Of a stretch of DNA of 64,000 nucleotides, positions 36,453-44,044 are shown piece after piece. The DNA lies in the NCBI RefSeq assembly GCF_002217395.1, contig NZ_MUHD01000021.1, positions 124,001 through 188,000 of the forward strand, given 5' to 3'. The translations under genes were made by a program, and so were the position numbers. The stretch comes from Flavobacterium plurextorum. GTDB taxonomy: Bacteria > Bacteroidota > Bacteroidia > Flavobacteriales > Flavobacteriaceae. Numbering within the stretch: position 1 is the stretch's first letter; each line of letters starts with the position of its first letter. Below the pieces are notes generated by a model. That model saw nothing but the letters and a program-made list of their open reading frames with translations, was not told the origin of the DNA and made no database searches.

Positions 36453-37265
36453 TTAAGATTTTTGCAGTTTAACATCTGTGCTTTCAAATATTTTATCGGC
36501 AGATGAAGCAACAAAACCTTGATATAATTCTCCGTTTGACATAGGATAACGAAGAGCAAATTCATAATAGCAAGATGGAATTTCCAGAGCTCCTTCTTCA
36601 AAATCAATTGTATACAAATCAGCCAATGTACTTGATTGCTCTAATAATTGTTCTGGAGTACCTTTAATTTTTCCGCCAGATTCATTTAATTTCCAGCCGT
36701 TGTTTTCTAAGAAAGTGTTCAGTTCCTCTAATGTTTCAAAATCTTTTAAAGCATTAGTATTTATAGTAAAGTGATTGGCTCTAAAACCGTAAACATACAT
36801 CCAGGCTGCGTATTCAGATTCACTTAATAATGATTTATAGATTTTCTGTGAATTTGCCTTCCAAACAGAACCGCTTAATACTAACTCAGGATTCTTGAAT
36901 GTATCATCATCACAGCTGTTCAAAATGTCTTTTACAGTTTCCTGCAATTCATCAGAACATTTTTCTAATTCCAATTCAGAAATAAAAATTCTTGGAGCAT
37001 CTTTATCTGTAGCGTGTTCGTAATGCTTTGCAAATAATTTTTTAGTCTCAAAATTGTATTCACCTTTTGCTTCGTAACCAACATTTAAAAATGGTTTTTC
37101 TAATACCTCTATATTAATACGTTTATCATTAAAAGTTCGAATTGCGATATGGTCATTTTTTATTACTTCACCTTTTTCTTCTAATAATTCATGAATTTTT
37201 TTCGCTGATGGAGTAATAGCTGCATATTGCTCCCATAGTTTTGTAAGTAGTTGATCTTTATTCAT
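36453..37265 (-). CDS. DUF1338 2-oxoadipate dioxygenase/decarboxylase (HglS type), makes D-2-hydroxyglutarate
   Basis: The 270-residue protein belongs to DUF1338, whose member HglS of Pseudomonas putida is an Fe(II) enzyme converting 2-oxoadipate to D-2-hydroxyglutarate in lysine breakdown. Candidate metal ligands are His39 (KNDHIAIR, with an Arg four residues on, as in HglS), His165 (RANHFTINT) and Glu235 (CYYEFALRYP). The C-terminal LYQGFVASSADKIFEST is typical of the family. It is the short bacterial form. With the ALDH7A1-like and YdiJ-like enzymes it completes hydroxylysine to 2-oxoglutarate except for the transamination of 2-aminoadipate, for which no obvious dedicated gene is seen here. 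A divergent Lrp/AsnC gene lies upstream. Confidence 0.85.
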   Translation of the reverse strand: MNKDQLLTKLWEQYAAITPSAKKIHELLEEKGEVIKNDHIAIRTFNDKRINIEVLEKPFLNVGYEAKGEYNFETKKLFAKHYEHATDKDAPRIFISELELEKCSDELQETVKDILNSCDDDTFKNPELVLSGSVWKANSQKIYKSLLSESEYAAWMYVYGFRANHFTINTNALKDFETLEELNTFLENNGWKLNESGGKIKGTPEQLLEQSSTLADLYTIDFEEGALEIPSCYYEFALRYPMSNGELYQGFVASSADKIFESTDVKLQKS

Positions 37266-37297
37266 TTTGGTTTTGTTAAAAATGTGTGATTATGACA

Positions 37298-37305
37298 CAA
37301 ATCTA
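37298..37305 (-). promoter_or_regulatory. -7 promoter box for the DUF1338 gene
   Basis: Minus-strand TAGATTTG, a perfect TAnnTTTG, 32 bases before the ATG at 37265. No clear -33 TTG. The 188-base region shared with the divergent Lrp gene is the likely regulator-binding site. Confidence 0.5.
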
Positions 37306-37378
37306 TATAAAATGATGTTATTGTAACATTGTGTGTACGTGATTATTAATAATTAGACATTTCGTGATTGTTTTTTTG

Positions 37379-37386
37379 TAATTTTG
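37379..37386 (+). promoter_or_regulatory. -7 promoter box for the Lrp/AsnC gene
   Basis: TAATTTTG, a perfect TAnnTTTG, 67 bases before the ATG at 37454. The -33 element is not clear. Confidence 0.45.
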
Positions 37387-37453
37387 ACACTTTAAATGCT
37401 GGAATCAGCTTTAGAATTGTCAAAATAGTATAATCAATCCAAAAAAATGAACC

Positions 37454-37924
37454 ATGGCAAGTGCAAAAAACAATGAAAATACTGACTATTTAGATAAAGA
37501 AATCATCAAAAAACTTAGTGAAAACGGAAGAGTGCCATTTTCTGATTTAGCTAAAGAATTAAACATATCAAACTCGCTCGTACATTTAAGGGTCAGGAAA
37601 TTGCAAGAGTCTGGAATTATTACCGGATTTTCAGTAAAACTGAATGCCAAAGAACTTGGTTATGAAACGGTTACCTATACAGGGATTGTTACTAAAGAAG
37701 CGCGTTTTTCTTACTCAATTGCTGAAAAATTGAAAGAAATTCCTGAAGTAATTGAATGTCATTGGGTTTCTGGAAAATATGCTTTATTTATTAAAATTGT
37801 ATCCTATAATAATGAAGAACTTCGTAAAATCTTATACGAGCAAATTCATCAAATTGAAGGTGTAGGAAGTACAGATTCTTTCTTCTCTTTTGGTTCAGCT
37901 TTTGAAAAAAATGTACCTGTATAA
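37454..37924 (+). CDS. Lrp/AsnC-family transcriptional regulator
   Basis: The 156-residue protein has an N-terminal winged helix-turn-helix (about 14-62, DKEIIKKLSENGRVPFSDLAKEL, SNSLVHLRVRKLQ) and a C-terminal RAM amino-acid-binding domain (about 75-145, with VIECHWVSGKYALFIKI). Lrp/AsnC proteins sense amino acids. Divergent from the DUF1338 gene with 188 bases between starts, so it probably controls that gene and the hydroxylysine/aminoadipate branch, the inducer being one of its intermediates. Start at 37454; an ATG at 37447 is out of frame. Confidence 0.92.
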   Translation: MASAKNNENTDYLDKEIIKKLSENGRVPFSDLAKELNISNSLVHLRVRKLQESGIITGFSVKLNAKELGYETVTYTGIVTKEARFSYSIAEKLKEIPEVIECHWVSGKYALFIKIVSYNNEELRKILYEQIHQIEGVGSTDSFFSFGSAFEKNVPV

Positions 37925-37975
37925 TAAATTAAAAAAACGCTCATTAGAGCTGCCTTTTAGAGACAAGTAAAAAAG

Positions 37976-38050
37976 AAACACGGATTACACTAATTGTCAC
38001 AAACAAGATTAACCTATTAAAATTGGTGTAAATTGGTGAAATTTGTGTTC
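37976..38050. repeat. Imperfect palindromic repeat, relative of 25133-25213
   Basis: Left half AAACACGGATTACACTAATT and right half AATTGGTGAAATTTGTGTT pair imperfectly. It lies just before the Lrp terminator. Confidence 0.5.
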
Positions 38051-38071
38051 AAAATTGATTTATAAAAATAA

Positions 38072-38106
38072 GGCTGAAGAAAAAAGTTTCTTCAGCCTCT
38101 TTTTTT
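38072..38106 (+). terminator. Terminator after the Lrp/AsnC gene
   Basis: The stem GGCTGAAGAAA / TTTCTTCAGCC with a short A-rich loop is followed by CTTTTTTTT. It ends at the stop codon of the convergent peptidase gene. Confidence 0.85.
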
Positions 38107-39412
38107 AATTTAAGTTCGGTTGTTCTGTTAACCATCTTGTCAGTGTGTTCATTATTTTATTTTGATCCTGCTCTGAAAAGTTTTTTATTCTAGTTGCATG
38201 ACTGCCGCCGGCTAAAACCATTTTTAAAGCATCGAGATTTGAATTAGGAGTGGGAGAACAAGATTCCCAAGTATCATAACCGCCATAAATGTATAGTATT
38301 TTTGAACCTTTAGTTTCTACATAATCCCTCACTTTTTTAATGTATTTTGGATTGTAGGTTATTCGTACATCTTTTGGTGCAAAGCGATTGTTCGACGTGC
38401 TTTTTACAGTTGTCAATAAATCTTTAACCGGTGTAAAATCAAATCCGTAGTAACCTAGCTCGCTCATGTGCTGATAATACGATGGCAATAAATCATAATA
38501 ATTTTTGTCGTTGTAGTAACCAATTCCAACAATTTTGTTCATATAATCAAAGAGCGTTTTTGATGATGCTGTGCTGTTTGGAATGTCTTCGCATTTTCCT
38601 CCCCACTGCCAGAACGAAAAAGGAAATTCAAGAACGCCATATTCTAACGCTTCATCAAAAGAAACCTCAGTAAAAGTCATTTTTTCTTGTTCAGCATATG
38701 CTTTTATTTCTTTAAGAAGCGCTGTTCTGTTTTGAAGTAAAGTACGTTGAAAATCAGTTATTTTTTTACGACATTCTGCAGTTCCTACAGTTGCCAGATG
38801 CTGTTCGATTCTAGGATCTTCCTGTGTGTTTATTAAAGGAGCTACATACGGAACTGCAACATCAATGTCATTAGGATATTTCGATTTGTAAATTAAAGTT
38901 GTTTCTCCGCCTTTACTAATTCCAGTCGAAATCCATTTTCCGGTATACAATTGCTTCAATTTTGTTACAATCGAATGATAATCGGCAATCGCTTGATCAT
39001 TAGTTAAATATTCCCATTGAATTGGATTAGGTCTCGAATTTCCATAAAAACGATATTCAACAATTACCTGATTCGTATGCAGTAAAGAACTTAATTCGGT
39101 TTTTTTATAGCGTGCCGCATAACCTTCAGTTTCAATCACCATTGGACTTTTAAAATCTAAATGCGATAAATAAACATAATGCTTAAAAGTTCCTTTTTTT
39201 GGATTATTGTGGTCTAAAGGTTCGTTAAGAACTAATTGATAAGACTCGCTAAAACCATCAAGGTCTTTAGTTTTTGTAATAGCAGCATCAGGAAATAATT
39301 CCTTCAATTTGCTTTCTAAGCTCGTTTGAGCTGTGGTTTCAGTTTGAGCAAAACTAGTACAGAATGTCAAGGAAACAGACAGTACTACTAAAATGTGTTT
39401 TAACTTTTTCAT
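38105..39412 (-). CDS. Secreted S37-type (PS-10) prolyl/tripeptidyl aminopeptidase
   Basis: The 435-residue protein has a signal peptide (about 1-22, SFAQ). The alpha/beta-hydrolase fold has nucleophile Ser166 in TGISKGGE, Asp380 in YGGYDTWESCSP and His405 in GGSHATRIKN. HYVYLSHLDFKSPMVIETEG and VEYRFYGNSRPNPIQWEY are typical of the S37 family, whose known Streptomyces members are tripeptidyl aminopeptidases; relatives in S28 prefer proline. In this locus it would shorten Gly-Pro-X type peptides from collagen, but the specificity is inferred. Divergent from the reductase gene at 39765. Confidence 0.8.
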   Translation of the reverse strand: MKKLKHILVVLSVSLTFCTSFAQTETTAQTSLESKLKELFPDAAITKTKDLDGFSESYQLVLNEPLDHNNPKKGTFKHYVYLSHLDFKSPMVIETEGYAARYKKTELSSLLHTNQVIVEYRFYGNSRPNPIQWEYLTNDQAIADYHSIVTKLKQLYTGKWISTGISKGGETTLIYKSKYPNDIDVAVPYVAPLINTQEDPRIEQHLATVGTAECRKKITDFQRTLLQNRTALLKEIKAYAEQEKMTFTEVSFDEALEYGVLEFPFSFWQWGGKCEDIPNSTASSKTLFDYMNKIVGIGYYNDKNYYDLLPSYYQHMSELGYYGFDFTPVKDLLTTVKSTSNNRFAPKDVRITYNPKYIKKVRDYVETKGSKILYIYGGYDTWESCSPTPNSNLDALKMVLAGGSHATRIKNFSEQDQNKIMNTLTRWLTEQPNLN

Positions 39413-39577
39413 TATTTTTTAAAATTGTTTTTTATAAAAATAGGATCATAAAGCCTAATCAATTTGTACTATATTAACCTTAAGTTGGCGTATGTTATCT
39501 GATTTTGGGTGAAATAGTATTATCATAAAATAATCTTCTATTTTTAACCTGTTGGGTGCAATTCAAAAAAATATTCA

Positions 39578-39715
39578 GCACATAGAAACATAGTTTTTTG
39601 GCGCAATAACGAATGTAAAAGAGAAATATATTTCTTGAACATAGTTTTAACTCTGTGTACTTAAAATAAGTGAAATGCCTTTTTGAGAATACAAAATCTA
39701 TGTTTCTATGTGTTA
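39578..39715. repeat. Dispersed palindromic repeat, copy 3
   Basis: Core from GCACATAGAAACATAG to CTATGTTTCTATGTGTTA. The outer flanks TAACCTGTTGGGTGCAATT (39545-39563) and TTTCACTCAACGGATT (to about 39738) form an outer inverted pair. It occupies much of the 352-base divergent gap 39413-39764. The rest of the gap is AT-rich and shows no clear TAnnTTTG promoter for either neighbour. Confidence 0.82.
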
Positions 39716-39764
39716 ATATTAATTTCACTCAACGGATTGTTTTAATAAAATTTCAACAAAATAT

Positions 39765-40739
39765 ATGGAACCTATACAACTTATTTCAGATCATTTCATT
39801 GAAGAAAAATGCAATTTTAAAGAGCTTATAGAAAGACTTCGTGCTGGATTTTCGACTTCGGCGATCCAAGTTCCTATGCGTCATCATCATGATTATCCTA
39901 ATCCTGCAGAAGAGAAAGATTCGACATTACTGCTGATGCCGGCGTTTCAAGCGGGCAAAGATTTAGGAGTGAAAATAGTTACCGTAAGTCCTAATAATGG
40001 TAAATATGATTTGCCTTCAATACAAGGAACTTATATTTATCTCGATGGACATAAAGGAAATATAAAAGCAATTCTTGATGCGAAGTCATTAACAGGAAAA
40101 CGAACTGCGGCAACATCTGCACTGGCAAGCAGTTATCTTTCTCGAAAAGAGTCTTCGTCTATGCTGATGATTGGAACGGGAGCTTTAGCTATAAATTTAA
40201 TTCAAGCTCATGCGAGTGTAAGACCAATAAAAGAGGTTTTTGTTTGGGGAAGAACAATAGAAAAAGCGCAATTGGTCTGCGATGCACTTAAAAATTCTTC
40301 GTTCAGCTGTAAGCCGGTTTCAACTGTAGAAGAAGTTATTTCTCAAGTTGATATTATTTCGGCAGCAACTTTATCACCTGTTCCGCTTGTTTTTGGAAAA
40401 TGGCTGAAAGCAGGACAACATTTAGATCTTGTTGGCGCATATAAAAAAGATATGCGTGAGGCAGATGATGAAGCTGTTTTAAAATCAAGTTTATTTCTGG
40501 ACACTTATCAAGGCGGACTTAAGGAAAGCGGTGATATTTTGATTCCGCTGACAAGTGGAATTATCACAAAAGAAACGATCAAAGCAGATTTATTTGAACT
40601 GTGCAGTAATATCAAAACAGGCAGAACATCTCAGACTGAAATCACCTATTTTAAATCCGTTGGACACGCTTTAGAAGATCTTGTTGCGGCTGGATATTTT
40701 TATGAAGAGTATAATTTAAAAACACAACAAAATGTCTAA
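39765..40739 (+). CDS. Ornithine-cyclodeaminase family delta-1-pyrroline-2-carboxylate reductase
   Basis: The 324-residue protein of the OCD/mu-crystallin family has the catalytic-site Lys70 in GVKIVTVSPNN, LTGKRTAATSALAS (about 109-122) and a Rossmann nucleotide-binding motif MIGTGALAINLIQAH (about 135-149). It overlaps by 8 bases the trans-3-hydroxyproline dehydratase gene that follows. That dehydratase makes delta-1-pyrroline-2-carboxylate, and OCD-family reductases are the usual partners, giving L-proline. Ornithine cyclodeaminase is unlikely in this context. Confidence 0.85.
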   Translation: MEPIQLISDHFIEEKCNFKELIERLRAGFSTSAIQVPMRHHHDYPNPAEEKDSTLLLMPAFQAGKDLGVKIVTVSPNNGKYDLPSIQGTYIYLDGHKGNIKAILDAKSLTGKRTAATSALASSYLSRKESSSMLMIGTGALAINLIQAHASVRPIKEVFVWGRTIEKAQLVCDALKNSSFSCKPVSTVEEVISQVDIISAATLSPVPLVFGKWLKAGQHLDLVGAYKKDMREADDEAVLKSSLFLDTYQGGLKESGDILIPLTSGIITKETIKADLFELCSNIKTGRTSQTEITYFKSVGHALEDLVAAGYFYEEYNLKTQQNV

Positions 40740-41799
40740 AACCTACCATAATATTTGTAATAATATTGATTATAAAGCTGAGGCAGATGTACTGCAGATA
40801 AAAACAATTGATATGCATACAGGCGGTGAACCTTTGCGCGTAATTGTTTCTGGTTTTCCGAAACTGAAAGGAAATACGGTTTTAGAATACCGAAGAGATA
40901 TAAAAGAAAATTACGATTATTTAAGAACGGCATTGATGTTTGAGCCTCGCGGTCATGCTGATATGTACGGTTGTATTTTGCTTCCGCCAAATGATGATGA
41001 TGCCGATTTTGGTATTCTTTTTATGCATAATGAAGGATACAGCAGTATGTGCGGTCATGCGGTTATTGCAATAAGTACTTTGGCAGCAAAAATGAATTGG
41101 ATTGTAATAAAAGAAGGTGAGAATGATTTGAAAATTGATGCTCCATGCGGTAGAATTTTTTCGTATGTAACCATTTTAAATGGCGAAGTAACAGGAGTGA
41201 GATTTCATTGTGTGCCTAGTTTTGTTGTAGGTTTAGATCGTGTTGCAAATGTTCAAGACGTGGGCGATGTTGTTTATGATTTGGCTTATGGCGGTGCTTT
41301 TTATGCTTACGTTGATTTGAGAAAAAATACACATTTGAATTTTGGTTTAACCGAAGAAAATTACCGTGCCATTATTCAGAGCGGCGTTGATATAAAACAT
41401 GCTGTGATGGATCAGGATAAAGAAATTCAGCATCCGTTTGAGGAGGATTTGAGTTTTTTATACGGCACCATTTTTATTGATGAACCGCTTGATATTGCTA
41501 ATCACAGCCGAAACGTTTGTGTTTTTGCTGATGGAGAAGTCGATCGCTCTCCAACTGGTTCCGGTGTTTCTGGAAGAATTGCGATTGAAAAAGCTAGAAA
41601 TGCCATAAATTTGAATGAATTTATTACAATAGAAAGTATAACAGGAAGTACTTTTACAGGATCTCTTGTTAGAGAAGAAAAATTTGGTCCTTTTAAAGCT
41701 GTAATTCCGCAAGTAGAAGGAACTGCTTTTGTAACTGGAGTAAACACGTTTTTAATAGATCCAAAAGATCCTATGAAAAATGGCTTTATACTTAGATAA
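40732..41799 (+). CDS. trans-3-hydroxy-L-proline dehydratase (proline racemase superfamily)
   Basis: The 355-residue protein has the proline-racemase fold: IDMHTGGEPLRVI, FEPRGHADMYG. The two catalytic positions are Cys107 in SSMCGHA and Thr275 in DRSPTGSGVSG. The Cys/Thr pair, instead of Cys/Cys, is the mark of trans-3-hydroxy-L-proline dehydratase (human enzyme C104/T273). The product, delta-1-pyrroline-2-carboxylate, is reduced by the overlapping upstream gene. trans-3-hydroxyproline occurs mainly in collagen, which fits the locus. No signal peptide. Confidence 0.92.
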   Translation: MSKTYHNICNNIDYKAEADVLQIKTIDMHTGGEPLRVIVSGFPKLKGNTVLEYRRDIKENYDYLRTALMFEPRGHADMYGCILLPPNDDDADFGILFMHNEGYSSMCGHAVIAISTLAAKMNWIVIKEGENDLKIDAPCGRIFSYVTILNGEVTGVRFHCVPSFVVGLDRVANVQDVGDVVYDLAYGGAFYAYVDLRKNTHLNFGLTEENYRAIIQSGVDIKHAVMDQDKEIQHPFEEDLSFLYGTIFIDEPLDIANHSRNVCVFADGEVDRSPTGSGVSGRIAIEKARNAINLNEFITIESITGSTFTGSLVREEKFGPFKAVIPQVEGTAFVTGVNTFLIDPKDPMKNGFILR

Positions 41800-41833
41800 T
41801 TAAAAAGGTTAGTGTAATTGCTTAAAATTATTT

Positions 41834-41985
41834 AACACATAGTCCCGATAGCTATCGGGATAGGTTTGTTTTATTGGATAAAAGATTAAAATAAATGACA
41901 CATCATTTACACATAGAACCTCTATGTGCATTCATGCAAAGTGAAATGCCTTTTCACGCAACAAAAAGCTATGCTTCTATGTGTT
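41834..41985. repeat. Dispersed palindromic repeat, copy 4
   Basis: Ends AACACATAG and CTATGCTTCTATGTGTT, interior GTGAAATGCC. It carries the 18-bp palindrome TCCCGATAGCTATCGGGA at 41843-41860, as in copy 2. An internal ACACATAGAACCTCTATGTG pair (41909-41928) suggests a nested partial copy. It separates the dehydratase and M24 peptidase genes, both plus strand. Confidence 0.8.
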
Positions 41986-42044
41986 GAAAATAAGTACACG
42001 TGAACAAGTTTAGATAATTAATCAATTTTTAAAAAATATATAAA

Positions 42045-43256
42045 ATGACAATTGGTATAGGAGGCTCAACTGCTGCTGCTGAGTTAGAGAAAATCGAAAA
42101 TATGACATTGGATGTAAAGCCAATTCAGCCAGAAGAATATTTGGCGCGTTTAAAAAAAGCAGTTACTATTATGAAAGACAGCAACGTAAAAGTGCTGTAC
42201 GTTAATGCAGGAACAAACCTTTATTATTTTACAGGAACGAAATGGAATCCATCAGAAAGAATGGTGGGCGCTTTGTTATATGATGATGGAACGCTGGATT
42301 ATATTGTTCCAAAATTTGAAGAAGGTACATTTAAAAAGTACATGCAATTAAACGGAAAAATTAATTGTTGGGAAGAGCACGAATCTCCTTATGCTTTGAT
42401 GGGAGAATTATTGAAAGGTAAAAACATTGTAAACGGAGATGTTGCAATAGACGAATCAGCTCCTTATTTTTTGGTTGATGGTGTTGTAAAAGCAAATCAG
42501 TCGTATAGCATTATCAATGCACTTGCAATAACATCAGCTTGTCGTATGCAAAAATCGGCTAACGAAATTGCTATTATTCAAAGAGCAAAAGATATTACAA
42601 TGGTCGTACAGCGTGCAGCGGCAAAAATATTACGACCTGGAATTACGGTTGCTGAGGTTACTAAATTTATAAATGATGCTCATATAAAAGCAGGTGCAGT
42701 CTCTGGTTCATATTTTTGTATTGTTTTATTTGCTGATGATACGCAATATCCACACGGTGTTTCTGTACCTCAGGATTTAAAAGAAAACGGAGCAGTTATT
42801 ATTGATACTGGTTGTAAACTCGAAGGATATCTTTCGGATATTACAAGATCATATTCATACGGAACTCCATCTGAAGAATATAAAACAATTTGGAATTTGG
42901 AAAAAGCAACGCAGCATGCCGCTTTTGAAGCTGCTCAAATAGGAGCTTCATGCGGATCTGTTGATGATGCAGCCAGAAAAACATTGGCAGAAGCAGGCTT
43001 AAGTCCAAATTACAATTTGCCGGGATTACCACATAGAGTAGGGCACGGAACTGGTTTAGATATTCATGAATATCCATATTTAGTAAGAGGCAGTAAAATT
43101 GAACTTCTTGAAGGAATGGTGGTTAGCAATGAACCTATGATTTGTATTCCTGGAAAATTTGGTATTCGTCATGAAGATCATTTTTATATGACAGAAAACG
43201 GACCAAAATGGTTTACAACGCCAATGGAAAGTGTTGAAAATCCATTTGGGTATTAA
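42045..43256 (+). CDS. M24 metallopeptidase (Xaa-Pro dipeptidase/aminopeptidase type)
   Basis: The 403-residue protein has a creatinase-type N-terminal domain (about 25-170) and a pita-bread catalytic domain (about 175-400). All five metal ligands are present: Asp254 (IIDTG), Asp265 (LSDITRS), His334 (VGHGTG), Glu363 (SNEPM) and Glu377 (RHEDHF). No signal peptide. It would split the X-Pro bonds of collagen-derived peptides in the cytoplasm. It follows the 3-hydroxyproline pair on the same strand, with a palindromic repeat between, and ends in a strong terminator. Confidence 0.9.
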   Translation: MTIGIGGSTAAAELEKIENMTLDVKPIQPEEYLARLKKAVTIMKDSNVKVLYVNAGTNLYYFTGTKWNPSERMVGALLYDDGTLDYIVPKFEEGTFKKYMQLNGKINCWEEHESPYALMGELLKGKNIVNGDVAIDESAPYFLVDGVVKANQSYSIINALAITSACRMQKSANEIAIIQRAKDITMVVQRAAAKILRPGITVAEVTKFINDAHIKAGAVSGSYFCIVLFADDTQYPHGVSVPQDLKENGAVIIDTGCKLEGYLSDITRSYSYGTPSEEYKTIWNLEKATQHAAFEAAQIGASCGSVDDAARKTLAEAGLSPNYNLPGLPHRVGHGTGLDIHEYPYLVRGSKIELLEGMVVSNEPMICIPGKFGIRHEDHFYMTENGPKWFTTPMESVENPFGY

Positions 43257-43274
43257 TTAGTAAACAAGAAACAG

Positions 43275-43323
43275 AAATCCCGTCTATTTATGTAAATCAA
43301 CTTGCATAAATAGGCGGGATTTT
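43275..43323. terminator. Bidirectional terminator between convergent genes
   Basis: Long stem AAATCCCGTCTATTTATG / CATAAATAGGCGGGATTT with one mismatched pair, 12-base loop and TTTTATTT tail. It lies 18 bases after the M24 stop. Confidence 0.88.
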
Positions 43324-43347
43324 TATTTGTACGCCTTGAGATAAAAT

Positions 43348-43725
43348 TTAATAAGGCAGTTTATCGGCTGGAATTCCTATGAAATCAGGATCAGGTGTGA
43401 TTTCAAATTGTACTGCTTTAATATGAGTTTGATCTTGCTGTAAAGCTTTCATTACACGATGCATGCCATCCATTAAACGTCCGTCGGCACATAAAATAAT
43501 GGGATATTGCAAATCTACAGCGTCTATAAGTTTAATGTGTTCTAGAATCGCCGCACAAGTTGGCTGTTGATCTGAATCTTGAAACCAATAAGGTTCGTTA
43601 ACCTCTTTTATTTCGCTGAGTAAAATATTCTTTATTGGAAATTTTTTTGATAATTCTACCAATCGATGCACATCCCAGGCTTTTAGACCATCTTTGCTTG
43701 GACGCAGATTATATTGCTTTCTCAT
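43348..43725 (-). CDS. Small ParB/sulfiredoxin-like domain protein
   Basis: The 125-residue protein has YPIILCADGRLMDGMHRVMKALQQ, which resembles the ParB N-terminal (ParBc) motif DGxxRLxAL, within a short domain. No DNA-binding second domain is present, so a partition role is unlikely; ParB-like stand-alone domains can be nucleotide-binding or regulatory. It has no clear tie to the catabolic genes around it. Confidence 0.6.
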   Translation of the reverse strand: MRKQYNLRPSKDGLKAWDVHRLVELSKKFPIKNILLSEIKEVNEPYWFQDSDQQPTCAAILEHIKLIDAVDLQYPIILCADGRLMDGMHRVMKALQQDQTHIKAVQFEITPDPDFIGIPADKLPY

Positions 43726-43764
43726 AGTTCTCGTTTGTTAGAAATACAAAGTTATGCAAAATGA

Positions 43765-43796
43765 AAAACCGCTGAAAGAGTTCTCTCAGCGGTTTT
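43765..43796 (-). terminator. Hairpin terminator, minus strand, distal to the protease gene
   Basis: An 11-bp stem AAAACCGCTGA / TCAGCGGTTTT; the minus-strand 3' side is TTTTTCATTTTG. It lies about 250 bases past the stop of the M43 protease gene with repeat copy 5 between. It may also insulate the small gene to its left. Confidence 0.6.
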
Positions 43797-43850
43797 GTTT
43801 TTTAGAATTGTATTTTAATTTTGGTGAACCCGCTGTGTGTAATTACTTTC

Positions 43851-44008
43851 AACACATAGAAACATAGCTTTTGTAGTGTGAAAAGGCGTTTCACTTTTTT
43901 TAATGCACCCCGTCCCGAAGTTTCGGGATCGGGACTAGCTATGTGAAAGAAATGTGTTTCTTTTTCATCTCCTTTTTTTATGTATCAAATCTATGTTTCT
44001 ATGTGTTA
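43851..44008. repeat. Dispersed palindromic repeat, copy 5 (inverted interior)
   Basis: Core AACACATAGAAACATAG to CTATGTTTCTATGTGTTA, with AAAGGCGTTTCACTT on the plus strand (orientation as copy 2). It includes TCCCGAAGTTTCGGGA (43913-43928). Outer flanks GAACCCGCTGTGTGTAATTA (from 43826) and AATTACACCCAATGGGTT (to about 44041) form the best-preserved outer inverted repeat. With the hairpin at 43765-43796 it accounts for the 319-base gap 43726-44044. Confidence 0.85.
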
Positions 44009-44044
44009 GATTATTTTTTTGCAATTACACCCAATGGGTTATAA

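Noticed and set aside
43348-43725. Chromosome or plasmid partition gene (ParB)
   Set aside because: Only a short ParB-like domain is present, with no HTH domain, no parA and no parS-like repeats nearby.
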